NCBI GenBank assembly: GCA_966111775.1
Contig: CBHWBD010000258.1
Span: 1-6,761 of the forward strand
Direction: 5' to 3'
DNA from: Pelomonas sp966111775
GTDB lineage: Bacteria > Pseudomonadota > Gammaproteobacteria > Burkholderiales > Burkholderiaceae_C
DNA: 6,761 bases
Below the pieces are notes generated by a model, which did not search any database, was not told where the DNA came from, and saw nothing but the letters and a program-made list of their open reading frames with translations. The translations under genes were made by a program, and so were the position numbers. Below, piece after piece: positions 1 through 6,284 of this stretch. Positions within the stretch are counted from its first letter, which is position 1. Each line of letters begins with the position of its first letter.

Positions 1-89
1 GCAAGCACTTCTGCTCGCTGCTGGACAACCCCAAGACGCAGGAACGCATCATGGGGATGCTGCAGACCGGCAAGCCGGTTCGAAACTAA
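1..89 (+). CDS. C-terminal end of a probable FadB-type 3-hydroxyacyl-CoA dehydrogenase/enoyl-CoA hydratase (5' truncated by window)
   Basis: Only the last 28 codons are present, read in the frame starting at base 3 and ending at the TAA at 87-89. The tail ends in MLQTGKPVRN. From memory, this resembles the extreme C-terminus of the long (about 790-residue) bifunctional proteins of Burkholderiales that hydrate enoyl-CoA and oxidise 3-hydroxyacyl-CoA with NAD+. The next genes on the same strand include a thiolase and a hydratase/isomerase family protein, which fits a fadB-fadA style beta-oxidation operon. No catalytic domain is visible, so the assignment rests on the short tail and the context. 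An acyl-CoA dehydrogenase is the main alternative. That this is coding sequence ending at 89 is much surer than the product name. Confidence 0.6.
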   Translation, partial: KHFCSLLDNPKTQERIMGMLQTGKPVRN

Positions 90-98
90 TGACATCGC

Positions 99-135
99 GG
101 GACAGACCGAAGCGCGCAGCGCGTAGCTCTGTCCC
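99..135. repeat. 37-bp imperfect palindrome, REP-like intergenic element
   Basis: GGGACAGA at 99-106 is the exact reverse complement of TCTGTCCC at 128-135. Inside lies a second stem, GCGCG (112-116) with CGCGT (120-124) around the loop CAG, closed by a G-T wobble at 112/124. The whole would fold as an 8-bp stem, an asymmetric internal loop and a 5-bp inner stem. No run of T follows on the + strand, so it does not look like an intrinsic terminator. It fills most of the 65-bp gap between the putative fadB and the DUF4442 gene. From memory, palindromes built on GGGGACAGAG occur as dispersed REP-type repeats linked to RAYT transposases in proteobacteria. Membership here is inferred, since only one copy is in view. 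It could also act as an RNA processing or stabilising hairpin. Confidence 0.6.
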
Positions 136-154
136 CGACTGACTAAGACTCGAA

Positions 155-649
155 ATGAATAGGCTTCAACGCACCCTTGCCAAGCTGGACGGCCTGCCCG
201 GCCCGCTGCGTGGCGCCGCGCGCAACTTCGCGCTGCGCCGTGCCGTGCCCTTCACGGGCACGGCGTCGCTGGACTTCGTGGCGCTCTCCCCGGAGCGCAG
301 CGAGATCCGCGTCGCCAACAAGCGCCCGGTGCAGAACCACATCAAGGGCGTGCACGCGGCCGCCATGTCGCTGCTCGCCGAGACCGCCACCGGCATGGTG
401 GTGGGCATGAATGTGCGCGACGACTGCCTGCCGCTGTGCAAGTCGCTGCAGGTGAACTTCCGCAAGCGCGCCACCGGCGGCCTGGTCGCCAAGGCGCACC
501 TGACGGCGGCGCAGCGCTTCGCGATGGCGAACGAAACCAAGGGTGAGGTCAAGGTCGCCGTGACCGTGACCGACGAAGCCGGCATCGAGCCGATCGAGTG
601 TGAATTTGTCTGGGCCTGGGTGCCCAAAGAGAAAAGCATCCAGGTCTAA
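155..649 (+). CDS. DUF4442 domain protein, hotdog-fold thioesterase-like
   Basis: This 164-residue protein matches the DUF4442 family, a hotdog-fold group related to PaaI/YiiD-type acyl-CoA thioesterases. The most telling stretch is residues 59-80, with VQNHIKGVHAAA followed by LLAETATG. This is the hotdog signature around the central helix, with Asn61, His62, His67 and Glu76 as likely active-site or helix-capping residues. It is followed by GMNVRDD (84-90), the KSLQVNFRKRA strand (96-106) and a VWAWVPK ending (152-158) that I recall as typical of the family. No signal peptide or membrane segment is seen, so it should be cytosolic. The ATG at 155 gives the full family length. It has no clear Shine-Dalgarno, and the next in-frame ATG (365) would remove the hotdog core. 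A TAA at 647-649 lies 12 bp before the thiolase gene. It presumably hydrolyses or scavenges acyl-CoA intermediates of the pathway; the substrate is unknown. Confidence 0.85.
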   Translation: MNRLQRTLAKLDGLPGPLRGAARNFALRRAVPFTGTASLDFVALSPERSEIRVANKRPVQNHIKGVHAAAMSLLAETATGMVVGMNVRDDCLPLCKSLQVNFRKRATGGLVAKAHLTAAQRFAMANETKGEVKVAVTVTDEAGIEPIECEFVWAWVPKEKSIQV

Positions 650-661
650 AAAGGAAACATC

Positions 662-1885
662 ATGAGCAAGCAAGTCCAAGACGCCTACATCGTCTCCGCC
701 ACCCGTCTGCCCATCGGCAAGAGCGGCCGCGGCTACTTCAAGAACACCCGCCCCGACGAGATGCTCGTCAAGGTCATGCAGGCCGTGCTGGCGCAAGCCC
801 CGGGCCTGGACCCCGCCGCGATTGAAGACGCCATCGTCGGCTGCTCCTTCCCCGAAGGCGAGCAGGGCATGAACATCGCCCGCGTGGCCTCGGTGCTGGC
901 CGGCCTGGGCCCCACCATCGGCGGCGTGACCATCAACCGCTACTGCGCCTCCGGCATCACCGCCGTGCAGATGGCCGCGGACCGCATCCGCGTCGGCGAG
1001 GCCGACGTGATGTTCGCCGGCGGCGTCGAGAGCATGTCGATGATCCCGATGGGCGGCAACAAGCCGTCCCTGAGCCCGCTGATCTTCGAGCGTGACGAGA
1101 ACATCGGCATCGCCTACGGCATGGGCCTGACGGCCGAGAAGGTCGCCGCGCAGTGGAAGATCAGCCGCGAGGCCCAGGACGCCTTCTCGGTGGAATCGCA
1201 CCGCCGCGCCGTGGCCGCCATGCAGGCCGGCTACTTCGACGCCGAGATGACGCCCTTCGACGTCGTCGAGCGCACGCCCAACCTGGCTGATCCCACTTCG
1301 GGCACCGTCAACACCAAGACCCGCACCGTCAAGCTCGACGAAGGCGCCCGCCCCGACACCTCGCTGGAAGGCCTGGCCAAGCTCAAGCCCGTGTTCGCCG
1401 CCAAGGGCAGCGTGACCGCCGGCAACAGCTCGCAGACCTCCGACGGTTCGGGCGGCCTGCTCATCGTCAGCGAAGCGGCCCTGAAGCGCTTCAACCTGAC
1501 GCCGCTGGCACGCTTCGTGTCCTTCGCCGTCAAGGGCGTGCCGCCCGAGATCATGGGCATCGGCCCCATCGAAGCCATCCCGGCCGCGCTGAAGATGGCC
1601 GGCATCTCGGCCAAGGACCTGGACTGGGTCGAGCTGAACGAAGCCTTCGCCGCCCAGTCGCTGGCCGTGCTGAACGACCTCGACAGCAAGGGCATCGAGC
1701 TGGACCGCGCCAAGGTCAACCCCAATGGCGGCGCCATCGCCCTGGGCCACCCGCTGGGCGCCACCGGTGCCATCCGCGCCGCCTCGGTCATCCACAATCT
1801 GCGTCGCACCGGCGGCAAGTACGGCATGGTCACAATGTGCGTGGGCGCCGGCCAAGGCGCCGCCGGTATCTTCGAAAGGCTTTGA
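662..1885 (+). CDS. fadA: Acetyl-CoA C-acyltransferase (3-ketoacyl-CoA thiolase)
   Basis: This 407-residue protein is a complete thiolase of normal length. It performs the last beta-oxidation step, cleaving 3-ketoacyl-CoA with CoA to acetyl-CoA and a shortened acyl-CoA. The nucleophile is Cys95 in NRYCASG. NEAFA (326-330), His363 in GHPLGATG (362-369) and Cys393 in TMCVGAGQG (391-399) complete the active site. GGVESMS (120-126) and the loop around GNSSQTSDG (254-262) are also typical. The protein lacks a signal peptide and should be cytosolic. Its ATG is preceded by AAGGAA at 651-656, a good ribosome binding site 5 bases upstream. It is linked to the DUF4442 gene 12 bp before it and the DUF1569 gene 3 bp after it. 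The upstream FadB-like tail suggests a degradative role rather than the biosynthetic PhaA/AtoB type. The exact chain-length preference cannot be read from the sequence. Confidence 0.95.
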   Translation: MSKQVQDAYIVSATRLPIGKSGRGYFKNTRPDEMLVKVMQAVLAQAPGLDPAAIEDAIVGCSFPEGEQGMNIARVASVLAGLGPTIGGVTINRYCASGITAVQMAADRIRVGEADVMFAGGVESMSMIPMGGNKPSLSPLIFERDENIGIAYGMGLTAEKVAAQWKISREAQDAFSVESHRRAVAAMQAGYFDAEMTPFDVVERTPNLADPTSGTVNTKTRTVKLDEGARPDTSLEGLAKLKPVFAAKGSVTAGNSSQTSDGSGGLLIVSEAALKRFNLTPLARFVSFAVKGVPPEIMGIGPIEAIPAALKMAGISAKDLDWVELNEAFAAQSLAVLNDLDSKGIELDRAKVNPNGGAIALGHPLGATGAIRAASVIHNLRRTGGKYGMVTMCVGAGQGAAGIFERL

Positions 1886-1888
1886 ACC

Positions 1889-2422
1889 ATGGACCGTCGC
1901 CGCGCGCTCAAGACCTCCACGGTGTTGCTCGCGGCGACACCACTGGCCGCCTGCACAGGCAGGCTCGACACCTTCACGTCCTGGAAGCAGGCCCAGCAGG
2001 CCGTGCTGGACCTGCTGTTCACCGAGAAGGTCGTGCAGGGCAATGTCTGGAATCTGAGCCAGGTCATGCAGCATCTGGCCCAGAGCATCGAGTTCTCGAT
2101 GCAGGGCTTCCCGGCGCTCAAGGGCGCCTGGTTCCGCTCCTCCATCGGCTCGGCGGCTTTCGCCGTCTTCAACGCGCGCGGCGCGATGAGCCACAGCCTG
2201 GACGAGCCCATTCCTGGCGCGCCCGCGCTGGACGCCTCGCAAGCGCTGAAGACCTCGGTCAACCGCCTGTTGGCCGCCATGGATGCCTTCGCCGAATTCA
2301 ACGGTACGCTGCGCCCTCATTTCGCCTACGGCGAGCTGACCAAGCCGCAGTACGAGCGAGCCCATTTGATGCACCTGGCGAATCACTGGACCCAATTCCA
2401 GTCGAAGACAGCCACTGCTTGA
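1889..2422 (+). CDS. DUF1569 (DinB-like) family protein with Tat-like lipoprotein signal
   Basis: This 177-residue protein starts with a short signal: RRRALKT (3-9), a hydrophobic stretch, then the lipobox LAAC ending at Cys22. This predicts an exported lipoprotein, possibly by the Tat route because of the arginine cluster followed by L-K. The mature part fits DUF1569, a relative of the DinB four-helix family: HLAQSIEFSMQGFP (62-75), RPHFAYGEL (142-150) and HLMHLANHW (159-167). His62, His162 and His166 sit where DinB-type proteins bind a metal; that role is inferred, and no enzymatic activity is established. AAAGG at 1875-1879 can serve as ribosome binding site, 9 bases before the ATG, so the thiolase 3' end carries the signal. 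The 3-bp gap to the thiolase and the 10-bp gap to the next gene place it firmly inside the beta-oxidation operon. Its role there is unknown. Confidence 0.82.
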   Translation: MDRRRALKTSTVLLAATPLAACTGRLDTFTSWKQAQQAVLDLLFTEKVVQGNVWNLSQVMQHLAQSIEFSMQGFPALKGAWFRSSIGSAAFAVFNARGAMSHSLDEPIPGAPALDASQALKTSVNRLLAAMDAFAEFNGTLRPHFAYGELTKPQYERAHLMHLANHWTQFQSKTATA

Positions 2423-2428
2423 AGGAAG
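2422..2428 (+). promoter_or_regulatory. Ribosome binding site overlapping the upstream stop codon
   Basis: AAGGAAG at 2422-2428 is a strong Shine-Dalgarno match, 4 bases before the ATG at 2433. Its first base is the last base of the TGA stop of the DUF1569 gene. The arrangement fixes the ATG at 2433 as start and suggests that ribosomes ending on the lipoprotein gene help start the hydratase/isomerase gene. Confidence 0.75.
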
Positions 2429-2432
2429 TCCC

Positions 2433-3197
2433 ATGACCATCAAGAGCTACACCGTCAACGGCGTCGCGACCCTCGAGATCGCCCGCCCCGAGAAGAAGAA
2501 CGCCATCACCCAGGCCATGTACCAGGCCATGGCGGATGCGCTGCGTGCCGCGGACGCCGACCCGGCCGTGCGCGCCGTGCTGATCACCGGCCAGCCCGGC
2601 ATCTTCACGTCGGGCAACGACCTCGAAGACTTCATGGCCGGCCCGACGCGTGGCGAAGACGCGCCGACCTTCCAGTTCATGCATGCGCTGGTCGACTGCG
2701 GCAAGCCCGTCGTCGCCGCTGTGACCGGTGCGGCCATCGGCATCGGCACCACCATGCTGCTGCACTGCGACTTCGTCTTTGTCTCCGACGAAGCCCGCCT
2801 GGCCATGCCCTTCGTGGCCCTGGGCCTGGTGCCCGAGTTCGCTTCCAGCGTCGTGCTGCCCCAGCTGATCGGCAACCGCCGCGCGGCCGAGAAGCTGCTG
2901 CTGGGCGACCCGTTCACCGGCGAGCAGGCCGTCGAATGCGGCATCGCCAACCGCGTGCTGCCGGGCAGCGAGGTGGTCAACCACGCCCGCCGCATCGCCG
3001 AGCGCTTCAACACGCTGGCGCCCGGCGCCGTGCGCGACAGCAAGAAGCTGATCCGCGGCGCCCAGCGCGACGTCGTCAAGGCCGCCATCACGCGCGAGGC
3101 CGAGATCTTCGGCGCCCGCCTGCGCAGCCCCGAGGCCATGGAAGCCTTCCAGGCCTTCTTCCAGAAACGCGCGCCGGATTTCTCCAAATTCTCCTGA
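2433..3197 (+). CDS. Enoyl-CoA hydratase/isomerase family protein, active site of the Eci1/ECI2 isomerase type
   Basis: This 254-residue protein is a full-length crotonase-fold protein. Family marks are the KKNAIT segment (21-26), the oxyanion-hole region FTSGNDLEDF (58-67), KPVVAAVTGAAIG (91-103) and a C-terminal helical region. Against rat mitochondrial enoyl-CoA hydratase aligned by eye, the two catalytic glutamates (Glu144 in GGGCE, Glu164 in QPEI) correspond to Thr107 and Phe127. Glu135 in LGLVPEFASS lies where Eci1p and human ECI2, delta3,delta2-enoyl-CoA isomerases, carry their catalytic glutamate. The likely reaction is therefore moving a cis or trans 3-double bond to trans-2 so that unsaturated acyl chains can enter beta-oxidation, rather than hydration. 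Automatic annotation would probably call it enoyl-CoA hydratase. It is cytosolic, 10 bp after the DUF1569 gene, with a strong ribosome binding site. The isomerase call is inference from residue positions. Confidence 0.9.
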   Translation: MTIKSYTVNGVATLEIARPEKKNAITQAMYQAMADALRAADADPAVRAVLITGQPGIFTSGNDLEDFMAGPTRGEDAPTFQFMHALVDCGKPVVAAVTGAAIGIGTTMLLHCDFVFVSDEARLAMPFVALGLVPEFASSVVLPQLIGNRRAAEKLLLGDPFTGEQAVECGIANRVLPGSEVVNHARRIAERFNTLAPGAVRDSKKLIRGAQRDVVKAAITREAEIFGARLRSPEAMEAFQAFFQKRAPDFSKFS

Positions 3198-3922
3198 GCC
3201 TGACCAAGATCGCGCTCGGCCCGCTGCTGATCCTGCAGGGCCGGCGCGTTCGGGCGACCGCCTTGCGCCTGCCCGAGGCGGCCGGGCCGCGCTCGGGTGA
3301 GGGCACGGCCTTGCGCTTCCTCATCGTGGGCGACTCTTCCGCCGCCGGCGTGGGCGCCTCACACCAGGACGAAGCCCTGGCCGGCCGATTGGCCCAGGCG
3401 CTCGCCACGCGCCTCGGCCAGCCCGTGGGCTGGCAAGTCATCGCCACCAGTGGCCATCGCAGCGAGGAAGCGCTTGCGGCCTTCGAAGCGGCCGAGGTGA
3501 GGCCGGCCGACGTGCTGATCACGTCGCTGGGCGTCAACGACGTTGTCGACCAGATCGCGCCCGCACAGGCTATCGCCGCGCTGGACCGCATCCACGCCCT
3601 CGCGACCGAACGCGCCGGCGTGCGCCTCAGCGTGCATTGCGCCGCGCCACCCATGCAGGAGTTCCCGCTGCTGCCGCAGCCCTTGCGCTGGTTCTTCGGC
3701 CGCCAGGCAGCGCGCTTCAACGCGGCGCTGAGTTCATCCGTGGCCGGTCAGGCGCAGCGCCGCGTGCTGCAGATGCCCGAGTCCATTCAGCGCAATGCGG
3801 CGGCCCTGATGGCCGAGGACGGCTTCCATCCCGGCCCGCCTGGCTATGCGCTGTGGGCCGAGGCCATCGCCGATCAGATCACGATCGGCCTGGGCTTGCC
3901 TTCGCGGTCGATGGCCACATAG
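3194..3922 (+). CDS. SGNH/GDSL hydrolase family protein (non-ATG start, start uncertain)
   Basis: The reading frame ending at TAG 3920-3922 encodes an SGNH-fold esterase/lipase-like protein. Counting from a start at 3194 (242 residues), block I is FLIVGDSSAAGVG (42-54) with nucleophile Ser48, block II has Gly87 in TSGHRS, block III is GVNDV (113-117) with Asn115, and block V is DGFHPGPPGY (209-218) with Asp209 and His212. All four SGNH positions are thus filled. The N-terminal segment LGPLLILQGRRVR (8-20) resembles what I recall in Burkholderiales homologues, so the start should lie near 3190-3200, yet no ATG, GTG or TTG is there. Candidates are ATT 3188, CTG 3194 (as CTGA, overlapping the previous stop) and CTG 3200. 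TTG 3263 is the first conventional codon and would drop this segment. The 3' end runs 49 bp into the opposing thioesterase gene. The substrate is unknown; ester or thioester hydrolysis is plausible. Confidence 0.82.
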   Translation: MSLTKIALGPLLILQGRRVRATALRLPEAAGPRSGEGTALRFLIVGDSSAAGVGASHQDEALAGRLAQALATRLGQPVGWQVIATSGHRSEEALAAFEAAEVRPADVLITSLGVNDVVDQIAPAQAIAALDRIHALATERAGVRLSVHCAAPPMQEFPLLPQPLRWFFGRQAARFNAALSSSVAGQAQRRVLQMPESIQRNAAALMAEDGFHPGPPGYALWAEAIADQITIGLGLPSRSMAT

Positions 3923-4266
3923 GTCAGGTTGGCTTCGGTCACCTTGACCACGTGCAGGTTCTCCGGGTCGCGCTCGGCCATGACCTCCACATGCACCGAG
4001 ATGGAGGTGCGGCCCACACGGGTGACGGTCACGTAGAAGCTCAGCAGGTCGCCGATCGAGACCGGCTGCTTGAAGATGAACTCGTTGACGGCCACCGTCG
4101 TCACGCGGCCGCGCGAGATGCGCGCCGGCAGGATGGAGCCGGCAATGTCCACCTGGGCCATGATCCAGCCGCCGAAGATGTCCCCATTGGCGTTGGAGTC
4201 GGCCGGCATGGGCATCACGCGCAGCACGAGTTCGCGGCTGCCGTTGTGGGAGGTGGAGTCGGTCAT
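3874..4266 (-). CDS. yciA: YciA-type acyl-CoA thioesterase
   Basis: This 130-residue protein is close to the 132 residues I recall for E. coli YciA, a hexameric hotdog thioesterase that hydrolyses a broad range of acyl-CoAs in the cytosol. The diagnostic motif SNANGDIFGGWIMAQVDIAG occupies residues 24-43, with Asp40 at the likely catalytic position. GRVTTVAV (53-60), FKQPVSIGDL (65-74) and YVAIDREGKPR (117-127) follow the family closely. The start is the ATG read from 4266. A longer frame runs upstream to 4812, but that part lies out of frame inside the peptidase gene and has no thioesterase similarity. The gene begins 11 bp after the peptidase stop, so the two are probably co-transcribed; the ribosome binding site is weak. 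Its last 49 bp overlap the 3' end of the convergent SGNH hydrolase gene. Confidence 0.93.
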   Translation of the reverse strand: MTDSTSHNGSRELVLRVMPMPADSNANGDIFGGWIMAQVDIAGSILPARISRGRVTTVAVNEFIFKQPVSIGDLLSFYVTVTRVGRTSISVHVEVMAERDPENLHVVKVTEANLTYVAIDREGKPRPIVI

Positions 4267-4277
4267 GGGTCGGTTCT

Positions 4278-6284
4278 TTACTGCTTGAGGTTCTGGTCCA
4301 GGAAGCGTTCGACGCGCTTCCAGAAGTCGATCTGGTTGACCGGCCGCCGCCAGCCATGGCCTTCGTCGTCGTAGACCAGGTATTGCGGCGGGTGGCCGGC
4401 GGCGGTCAGCGCGTCGCGCATTTTCTCGCCATGCACCAGCGGCACGCGGCGATCCAGCTTGCCATAGGCCAGCAGCAGCGGCGCCTTCATCTGCCTGGCC
4501 AGCTCGATGGGTGCATTGGCGCTCAGGTCGGCGACTTCCTTGTCGGGGTCGCCGATCATCTCCGGCATGGAGTATTTCTTGGTGTCGCGGCCGGTGTCCG
4601 ACCAGTGCACGCTGAACAGCAATCGTGGGTCGCTGACGCCCACCCAGGCCACGCCGCAGCGGAAGATGTCGCCCTGCTTGGCCAGGCCCATCAGCGTCGC
4701 ATAGCCACCGTAGCTGGCGCCGGCGATGCAGACCCGCTTGGGATCGGCCCAGCCCTTGGCCACGGCCGCGCCCAGGGCGTCGGCGAGATCGTCCTGCATG
4801 CGCTTGCCCCATTGCTTCCAGCCGGCACGGTAGTGCTTGTCGCCGAAGCCCGTGCTGCCGCGGAACTCGGGCTCGACGACGAGATAGCCGCGCGAGGCGA
4901 GGAACTGGGCCTCGGTCTCGAAGCCCCAGTCGCGCCCGCGCACCCAGGGGCCGCCATGCGTCAGCACGACGGTGGGCAGGGCCTTGGGCGGGACACCGGC
5001 CGGTGCCGTCACCCAGACTGGCAGCTCCAGCCCGTCGCGGGCCGGCACGCGCAGCAGCTGGGTGCGGCCCATCTGGCGCTCGTCCAGGCCGGGGCGCACG
5101 CTGCCCAGCTTCTGCCAGGCGCCGGTCTTGCCGTTGTAGTGCAGGTACTCACCGGGCTGGCGGTCGGAATAGCTGAAGACCAGCACCGACTCGGCGTCCT
5201 CGCAGCCGCGGCAGCTCAGCAGGTTGACGCGGCCGGGCAGCATCTGGTCGACCTTCTGCTGCAGGGCTTTCATGGCCGGCAGCTGCCAGGCCGTCTCCCA
5301 GTCGTCGGTCTTGATGCGCAGGGCGACGGTCTGGCCGCCGCCGTCGCGCAGGCGCAGCACCTGGGCGTCGTAGCCCGGCGTGGCCACGATGGCCTGGTCC
5401 TTGGGCTTGCCGGCGGCGAGGTCGAACTCGCGGAATTCGTCGAAGCCCGTGGCCGGGTTCAGCGCGGTGACGAAGAGGCGGTCGTCGTCGCCGACATAGG
5501 CAATGCTGTAGTCGCTGCGGTTGGCCTTGAAGCGCGCGATCTCGCGCCAGGCCTCGGCCGCCTTGCCGTCGCCCGGCGGGCTGTAGAACCAGATCGTCTC
5601 GCCCTTGTCCTGGGCCAGGGCGGCGCGAGCGCGGCCGAAGCGGTCGAACCACCAGGCCTGCACCTTGGGATGCGGCGGGTCGCCGACGAGCAGCAGGCGT
5701 TTGCCGCGCGTCTCGACGTCGAACAGCCAGGGCGTTTCGTGGCTGAAGTCGTAGCCGGCGTCCAGGCGGGCCTCGTTGACGATGATCTGGCGCGGGTTGC
5801 CGGCGATGGTCTGCGCGAAGCTGAAGGTGGCTTCCAGCGGCTGGGCACCGCGGCCGGGGTTGAGCGAATCGACCTCACGCTTGATCAGCACGCGCTGCTC
5901 GCTGCCGTCGCGCTTGACGATGAAGAGGCCGGCCGACTTGCGATGGCTTTGCACGTCCTCGGTGTCGGCGACGCTGAAGAGCAGGCGCTCGTCGCTCAGC
6001 CATTCGAACCAGGCGACGTCGACGCTGTCGAAATAGGCGATGACCTGGGGCGGCGCGTCGCTCTGGGTGTCGACGACGATGAGGCGGCGGCGCTGCTCGG
6101 GTGTGCCGCCGCTGAAGGCGATGTAGCGGCCCGAGGGCGACAGCGTGCCGCCGCGCAGGCCGGCCGGGCTGAAGAAGGCTTGGGCCGGTGGCGGTTCGGC
6201 CGCGCCGATGGCCTGGCCCGCCAGCATCAGGCCGGCGAGGGCCAGAGCCTGGGCAAGCCTCAGCACGGGGGTCTTGAACGGCAT
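4278..6284 (-). CDS. Secreted S9-family (prolyl oligopeptidase type) serine peptidase
   Basis: This 668-residue protein has a Sec signal peptide: Lys4 and Arg9, a hydrophobic core (about 10-24) and a probable cleavage site after Ala28 or Ala29. It should act in the periplasm or outside the cell. The middle (about 40-400) is rich in short strand repeats, as in the S9 beta-propeller. The C-terminal alpha/beta-hydrolase domain carries HGGP (443-446), the nucleophile Ser524 in GASYGGY, Asp611 in YGKLDRRVP and His643 in DEGHGW. The triad is complete. Members cleave short peptides, often after proline or with dipeptidyl or acylaminoacyl specificity; which applies here cannot be told. A CRGC motif (358-361) in the propeller region could form a disulfide. 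The frame is open to 6371, but the ATG at 6284 is chosen because it begins the signal peptide and has AGGGAG 5 bases upstream. Confidence 0.92.
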   Translation of the reverse strand: MPFKTPVLRLAQALALAGLMLAGQAIGAAEPPPAQAFFSPAGLRGGTLSPSGRYIAFSGGTPEQRRRLIVVDTQSDAPPQVIAYFDSVDVAWFEWLSDERLLFSVADTEDVQSHRKSAGLFIVKRDGSEQRVLIKREVDSLNPGRGAQPLEATFSFAQTIAGNPRQIIVNEARLDAGYDFSHETPWLFDVETRGKRLLLVGDPPHPKVQAWWFDRFGRARAALAQDKGETIWFYSPPGDGKAAEAWREIARFKANRSDYSIAYVGDDDRLFVTALNPATGFDEFREFDLAAGKPKDQAIVATPGYDAQVLRLRDGGGQTVALRIKTDDWETAWQLPAMKALQQKVDQMLPGRVNLLSCRGCEDAESVLVFSYSDRQPGEYLHYNGKTGAWQKLGSVRPGLDERQMGRTQLLRVPARDGLELPVWVTAPAGVPPKALPTVVLTHGGPWVRGRDWGFETEAQFLASRGYLVVEPEFRGSTGFGDKHYRAGWKQWGKRMQDDLADALGAAVAKGWADPKRVCIAGASYGGYATLMGLAKQGDIFRCGVAWVGVSDPRLLFSVHWSDTGRDTKKYSMPEMIGDPDKEVADLSANAPIELARQMKAPLLLAYGKLDRRVPLVHGEKMRDALTAAGHPPQYLVYDDEGHGWRRPVNQIDFWKRVERFLDQNLKQ

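Noticed and set aside
99..135. Intrinsic terminator after the FadB-like gene
   Set aside because: The hairpin is strong but no T-run follows on the + strand, and the next gene is a natural operon partner.
143..2443. A 766-residue open frame on the - strand, antisense to the DUF4442, thiolase and DUF1569 genes
   Set aside because: Its translation is a low-complexity mix rich in Gly, Ala, His, Arg and Asp with no recognisable domain, the pattern expected opposite GC-rich genes. The + strand genes have clear catalytic motifs and good spacing.
2936..3193. Upstream extension of the SGNH hydrolase frame to the ATG at 2936
   Set aside because: It lies within the hydratase/isomerase gene in another frame, is very arginine-rich and has no family similarity. 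The hydrolase domain begins after 3194.
4267..4812. Upstream extension of the yciA frame to an ATG at 4812 (312 residues in total)
   Set aside because: The added part is an out-of-frame, arginine-rich reading of the peptidase gene. The ATG at 4266 gives the normal YciA length.
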